Positions 14,357-16,462 of a stretch of 16,462 nt of DNA are shown piece by piece. How positions within the stretch are numbered: the first letter of the stretch is position 1; each line of letters opens with the position of its first letter. Source of the DNA: Chloroflexota bacterium (GTDB lineage: Bacteria > Chloroflexota > Anaerolineae > B4-G1); contig DSAR01000358.1 of assembly GCA_011046405.1 (NCBI GenBank), positions 1 through 16,462 on the forward strand, read 5' to 3'. A program made the position numbers and the translations under genes. The notes under the pieces are model-generated. The model was given only the letters and a program-made list of their open reading frames with translations. It was not told the origin of the DNA and did not search any database.

Positions 14357-15167
14357 CGCTGACCTTTTTCGACTTTTCGATCTGCTGGCTCAAAAAATCG
14401 CGCAAAACCTCGTAAAAGCGTTCCGGCTCATCCGCCATTGGGAAATGTCCAGATTTCTTGAATTTGTAAAGATGCACGTCTGATACACCTGCTGCCAAAA
14501 CATCACCCTGATCGGGGTCGACGATACGGTCGATATCCCCATAAACGCCCATAACCGGTACGTCAATCTCGTGCAAACGTGGGCGCAGGTCCGTCTGATG
14601 TAAAGAAGCGATACTGTAATGAAAAGATTCCATCGTCGTGCGCGAGAGATCTCGTTCAAACATAGCATACCAGGTCTTCCAATCGCGGGCCAAGAAGGGT
14701 GAAAAGAGACGAACGCCCAAAGGCAACGCGCCAGGCACCTGGTAGGCCAAATTCGCCAACGAACGACGAGCCGCCAGACGAAGAATGAGGGCCAATCCAT
14801 CACCAACGATGGGCGACCCCACCACGGTCACCCTTTCGACACGCTTTGGATGATCGAGAGCGACTTTCAAAGAAACGGTTCCTCCCATAGAGTGCCCAAT
14901 GATGGGCGCGTGGATGATGCCCAACCGTTCCATAAACTGGTCGACCATCTCGACGTAATCCTGGACCGAGAAACTCCCCTCTTGCTTACCCGATTCGCCA
15001 AAGCCCCAGAAGTCGAGCGCATAGGCCTTGTAGTCTCGCCCCAGGGACTCCATCGTCCCCAGCCAATGATCCCAGGACTCCAACCAACCGTGCAGCATGA
15101 TGATGGGACGGCCACGGCCCATCGTCTCATAGTGGACCAAGCCACGATCCGTAACTATGGAACTCAT
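14343..15167 (-). CDS. Alpha/beta hydrolase B with intact Ser-Asp-His triad
   Basis: This 274-residue alpha/beta hydrolase (COG0596) has the oxyanion motif LHGWLESW at 25-32, ALDFWGFGESG at 50-60, the nucleophile elbow GHSMGG with Ser93, acid Asp213 in YGDIDRIVDP and His241 in SGHFPM. It is a paralogue of hydrolase A: the two share the opening RGLVHYE/EGLIHYE, the same spacing to residue 93 and the same end motif HFPM. The exact substrate (ester, lactone, epoxide or MenH-like) cannot be told from sequence. It shares a 14-bp overlap with the V4R gene and so is expected to be co-translated with it. No strong ribosome binding site is visible before ATG 15167, and the upstream 484 bp are non-coding. 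Confidence 0.93.
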   Translation of the reverse strand: MSSIVTDRGLVHYETMGRGRPIIMLHGWLESWDHWLGTMESLGRDYKAYALDFWGFGESGKQEGSFSVQDYVEMVDQFMERLGIIHAPIIGHSMGGTVSLKVALDHPKRVERVTVVGSPIVGDGLALILRLAARRSLANLAYQVPGALPLGVRLFSPFLARDWKTWYAMFERDLSRTTMESFHYSIASLHQTDLRPRLHEIDVPVMGVYGDIDRIVDPDQGDVLAAGVSDVHLYKFKKSGHFPMADEPERFYEVLRDFLSQQIEKSKKVSDGDI

Positions 15168-15414
15168 CGCAATACCATTCTTAAAGCCACTTTGCTTTTA
15201 GCCATCCACCACGAGTTCAATCAATCTCTCTTTGGTTGAAAAGCCGTGCACTACAACTATATCACAAACCGCTTCGAGGAGGATTGATAAAGCATTGCAA
15301 TTTCGTTAAAATGAGGTTACAGCCCGGCGCGAACTCTCAACAACAACTGGCACGCTCAAACCGGACCCGATTGCGCTCGTAAAGAAAAAAGTAACCCAAC
15401 GCTTATCGCACAGA

Positions 15415-15447
15415 CGGTCGAACCCACCACCTCGCACGGTTCGACCG
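15415..15447. repeat. Inverted repeat, 10-bp perfect stem and 13-nt loop
   Basis: CGGTCGAACC (15415-15424) pairs perfectly with GGTTCGACCG (15438-15447). On the minus strand a run of six T occurs about 25 bases past the hairpin, too far for a standard intrinsic terminator. The structure may be a weak terminator after the GTPase, an RNA processing site or an operator in front of hydrolase B. Confidence 0.55.
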
Positions 15448-15561
15448 CCAGGAAACTCTACCCCTCATAGTGCATAGGCAGTATCATATAATCCTAACTT
15501 GATCGCATATAAAAACCAGACGCGCTCGCCTCAAAAGATCGAGAACCGGCGACAGGATTCT

Positions 15562-15599
15562 CAGCTACAAAACGCTCGTTCCACCCTCTCCATACTCAT
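15562..15599. repeat. 38-bp direct repeat, copy 1 (copy of GTPase 3' end)
   Basis: This copy matches 15634-15671 at 37 of 38 positions with a 72-bp offset. The only mismatch (15582 C versus 15654 A) falls in the position of the GTPase stop codon, changing TGA to GGA in this extra copy. Confidence 0.9.
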
Positions 15600-15633
15600 T
15601 GAAGCACGTTGATTGCCAGTTGGTGTTGTCAAA

Positions 15634-15671
15634 CAGCTACAAAACGCTCGTTCAACCCTCTCCATACTCAT
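15634..15671. repeat. 38-bp direct repeat, copy 2 (spans GTPase stop codon)
   Basis: This copy covers the last six codons and the stop of the GTPase gene plus 18 bp downstream. Its partner lies 72 bp further downstream of the gene; the sequences between the copies are not repeated. Confidence 0.9.
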
Positions 15672-16194
15672 CCATTAGATCAAGCACCGAGTATAGAAGT
15701 TCCAGCAAAACTTGCTGGACGCTCTCCCTATCCGTCGCCACGCAGGGCAAAACCTTGATCTCCGGAGGAATCCGCAGTGCGATACGCAGGTCTTCAGGAG
15801 ACCACGCATCTTTCAAGTCCTGCTTATTGGCAGCGACGACGTAAGGCACAGGCGCATAAGCCCGAAAAGTATCCAGGATATTGCGCGCTTCGCGGAATGT
15901 CTCTGGTTTGACGCTGTCCAACAAAACGACGAAACCGAGCATGCCTTCGGCGAGAATTTCCCACATGAAATCAAAGCGCCGCTGACCTGGAGTACCAAAA
16001 AGGTAGAGCACCAAATCATCGGCCACACTGATACGCCCAAAATCCATCGCCACCGTCGTCTGGGCTTTCACGCGTTCCTCTTCTCGCGTTATCTTCCTCT
16101 CAGTCGCAACAACATCAATCTCGCTAATTGTCTGAATGAACTGAGTTTTGCCTGCCGAAAAAGGACCGGTTACAACTATCTTGACAGTCTGCAT
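15652..16194 (-). CDS. Small Ras-like GTPase (COG2229, CvnD/MglA-like)
   Basis: This 180-residue protein is a bacterial small GTPase of the type found in actinobacterial conservons (CvnD) and related to MglA. The P-loop is GPFSAGKT at 10-17, the switch I Thr is near Thr46/Thr47 (AQTTVAMDFG), and G3 is FGTPGQ at 66-71. G3 thus lacks the Asp of DxxG, as is usual in this family. G4 is NKQD at 123-126, and G5 is the weak ATD at 153-155. It should bind and hydrolyse GTP in the cytoplasm and act as a switch. Members usually work with a Roadblock/LC7 regulator encoded alongside; the truncated gene just upstream could be that partner but is too short here to tell. The GAGAGAT sequence before ATG 16194 is a fair ribosome binding site. 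The 3' end is duplicated downstream as a 38-bp repeat. Confidence 0.93.
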   Translation of the reverse strand: MQTVKIVVTGPFSAGKTQFIQTISEIDVVATERKITREEERVKAQTTVAMDFGRISVADDLVLYLFGTPGQRRFDFMWEILAEGMLGFVVLLDSVKPETFREARNILDTFRAYAPVPYVVAANKQDLKDAWSPEDLRIALRIPPEIKVLPCVATDRESVQQVLLELLYSVLDLMDEYGEG

Positions 16195-16242
16195 AGCTTT
16201 ATCTCTCTTGAGTATGCCACTCTCTAACTATAAATAATGATG

Positions 16243-16254
16243 CCTAACCTGGAT
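16243..16254. repeat. CCTAACCTGGAT repeat, copy 1
   Basis: This 12-bp sequence recurs at 16325-16336, 82 bp away, in the spacer upstream of the GTPase start. Here it is a half-site, and it is flanked by an imperfect GCCTAA...TAAGGC inverted repeat (16242-16259). Confidence 0.55.
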
Positions 16255-16316
16255 AAGGCAAAGCAAAAGGGAATCGTCGACCAGCAAACCCTTACTCGCT
16301 GTAAAAGAATCTGATT

Positions 16317-16336
16317 GGTTAGGCCCTAACCTGGAT
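16317..16336. promoter_or_regulatory. 15-bp palindrome plus CCTAACCTGGAT repeat copy 2
   Basis: GGTTAGG-C-CCTAACC (16317-16331) is a perfect 7+1+7 inverted repeat, and its right half starts the second CCTAACCTGGAT copy (16325-16336). It lies 38 bp after the stop of the upstream gene. Transcribed on the minus strand it is followed by a short T-rich stretch (CTTTTAC), so a weak terminator is possible, but a repeated half-site pattern fits an operator for the GTPase gene better. Confidence 0.5.
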
Positions 16337-16369
16337 GATCTAGAGCCCAACAAACCATCCGGAATACGT

Positions 16370-16462
16370 CTAGCGCTTACCTCCGAAGAATCCCACGATT
16401 TTCTCCACCACACTCCGGTTGACAGATGGCGGTCGCATAGCAACAGGAGGTTTTCCAGATGC
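16370..16462 (-). CDS. C-terminal end of an unidentified gene (cut by right edge)
   Basis: The minus strand from the window edge reads 30 open codons in one frame and then TAG at 16372-16370, ending SVVEKIVGFFGGKR. This amphipathic segment with a glycine/basic tail looks like a real protein terminus. It lies 175 bp upstream of the GTPase on the same strand. The family cannot be recognised from 30 residues. A Roadblock/LC7 or DUF4388-type partner would fit the GTPase context, but that is a guess. Confidence 0.5.
   Translation of the reverse strand, partial: ASGKPPVAMRPPSVNRSVVEKIVGFFGGKR

Larger units (their letters stand above)
15168..15651. other. 484-bp non-coding gap between GTPase and hydrolase B
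   Basis: No reading frame here resembles a gene on either strand. The gap holds a 38-bp direct repeat shared with the GTPase 3' end, a 10-bp-stem inverted repeat and A/T-rich stretches. It must contain the promoter for hydrolase B and V4R if they are not co-transcribed with the GTPase, but I could not identify a convincing -10/-35 pair. Confidence 0.6.

Noticed and set aside
15430..15447. GGTTCGAC-like sequence suggestive of a tRNA T-arm
   Set aside because: No acceptor stem, D-arm or anticodon arm can be formed around it; it is explained by the 10-bp inverted repeat.
16228..16443. 71-residue minus-strand frame upstream of the GTPase
   Set aside because: It overlaps, in a different frame, the better-supported 3' end that stops at 16370, and it runs through the palindromic spacer.

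Overview
All recognisable genes in this window lie on the minus strand, so the functional order runs from high to low coordinates. The gene families suggest a Chloroflexota bacterium, probably Anaerolineae-like: a sensor kinase with many GAF domains, a V4R protein, a CvnD/MglA-like GTPase, an acyl-ACP-reductase-like enzyme and short interspersed palindromes. This placement rests on recognising families by eye, not on a marker gene.

Layout from the right edge: the 3' end of an unidentified gene (16462-16370); a palindrome-bearing spacer; a small GTPase (16194-15652); a 484-bp non-coding gap with a 38-bp direct repeat and a long hairpin; alpha/beta hydrolase B (15167-14343) overlapping a V4R-domain gene (14356-13649); a spacer filled by a 98-bp element with palindromic inverted ends; a left-handed beta-helix protein (13490-12258); an acyl-ACP-reductase-like oxidoreductase (12235-11189); a response regulator with a degenerate GGDEF domain (11178-10315); a 1900-residue hybrid histidine kinase with seven GAF domains, PAS, HisKA, HATPase and two receiver domains (10268-4566); a lone receiver (4496-4098); alpha/beta hydrolase A (4084-3305); two ABC-2 permeases (3233-986); a 22-copy octamer tandem array (813-988); and a UDP-glucose dehydrogenase cut by the left edge (779-1).

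The short gaps from the beta-helix gene to hydrolase A suggest one transcription unit that mixes phosphorelay proteins with lipid-type enzymes. The V4R family is associated with binding hydrophobic ligands, and the AAR family reduces acyl-ACP to fatty aldehyde. A testable idea is therefore a sensory/lipid module: a GTPase, a V4R sensor, a fatty-acyl reductase, an acyltransferase-like beta-helix protein and two hydrolases wired to a multi-input kinase. The strongest single oddity is that hydrolase A has Ala at residue 93, where its in-window paralogue hydrolase B has the nucleophile Ser, while the other two triad residues are kept. The permease pair has no ATPase gene in the window. Together with ugd it forms a separate envelope/export block.
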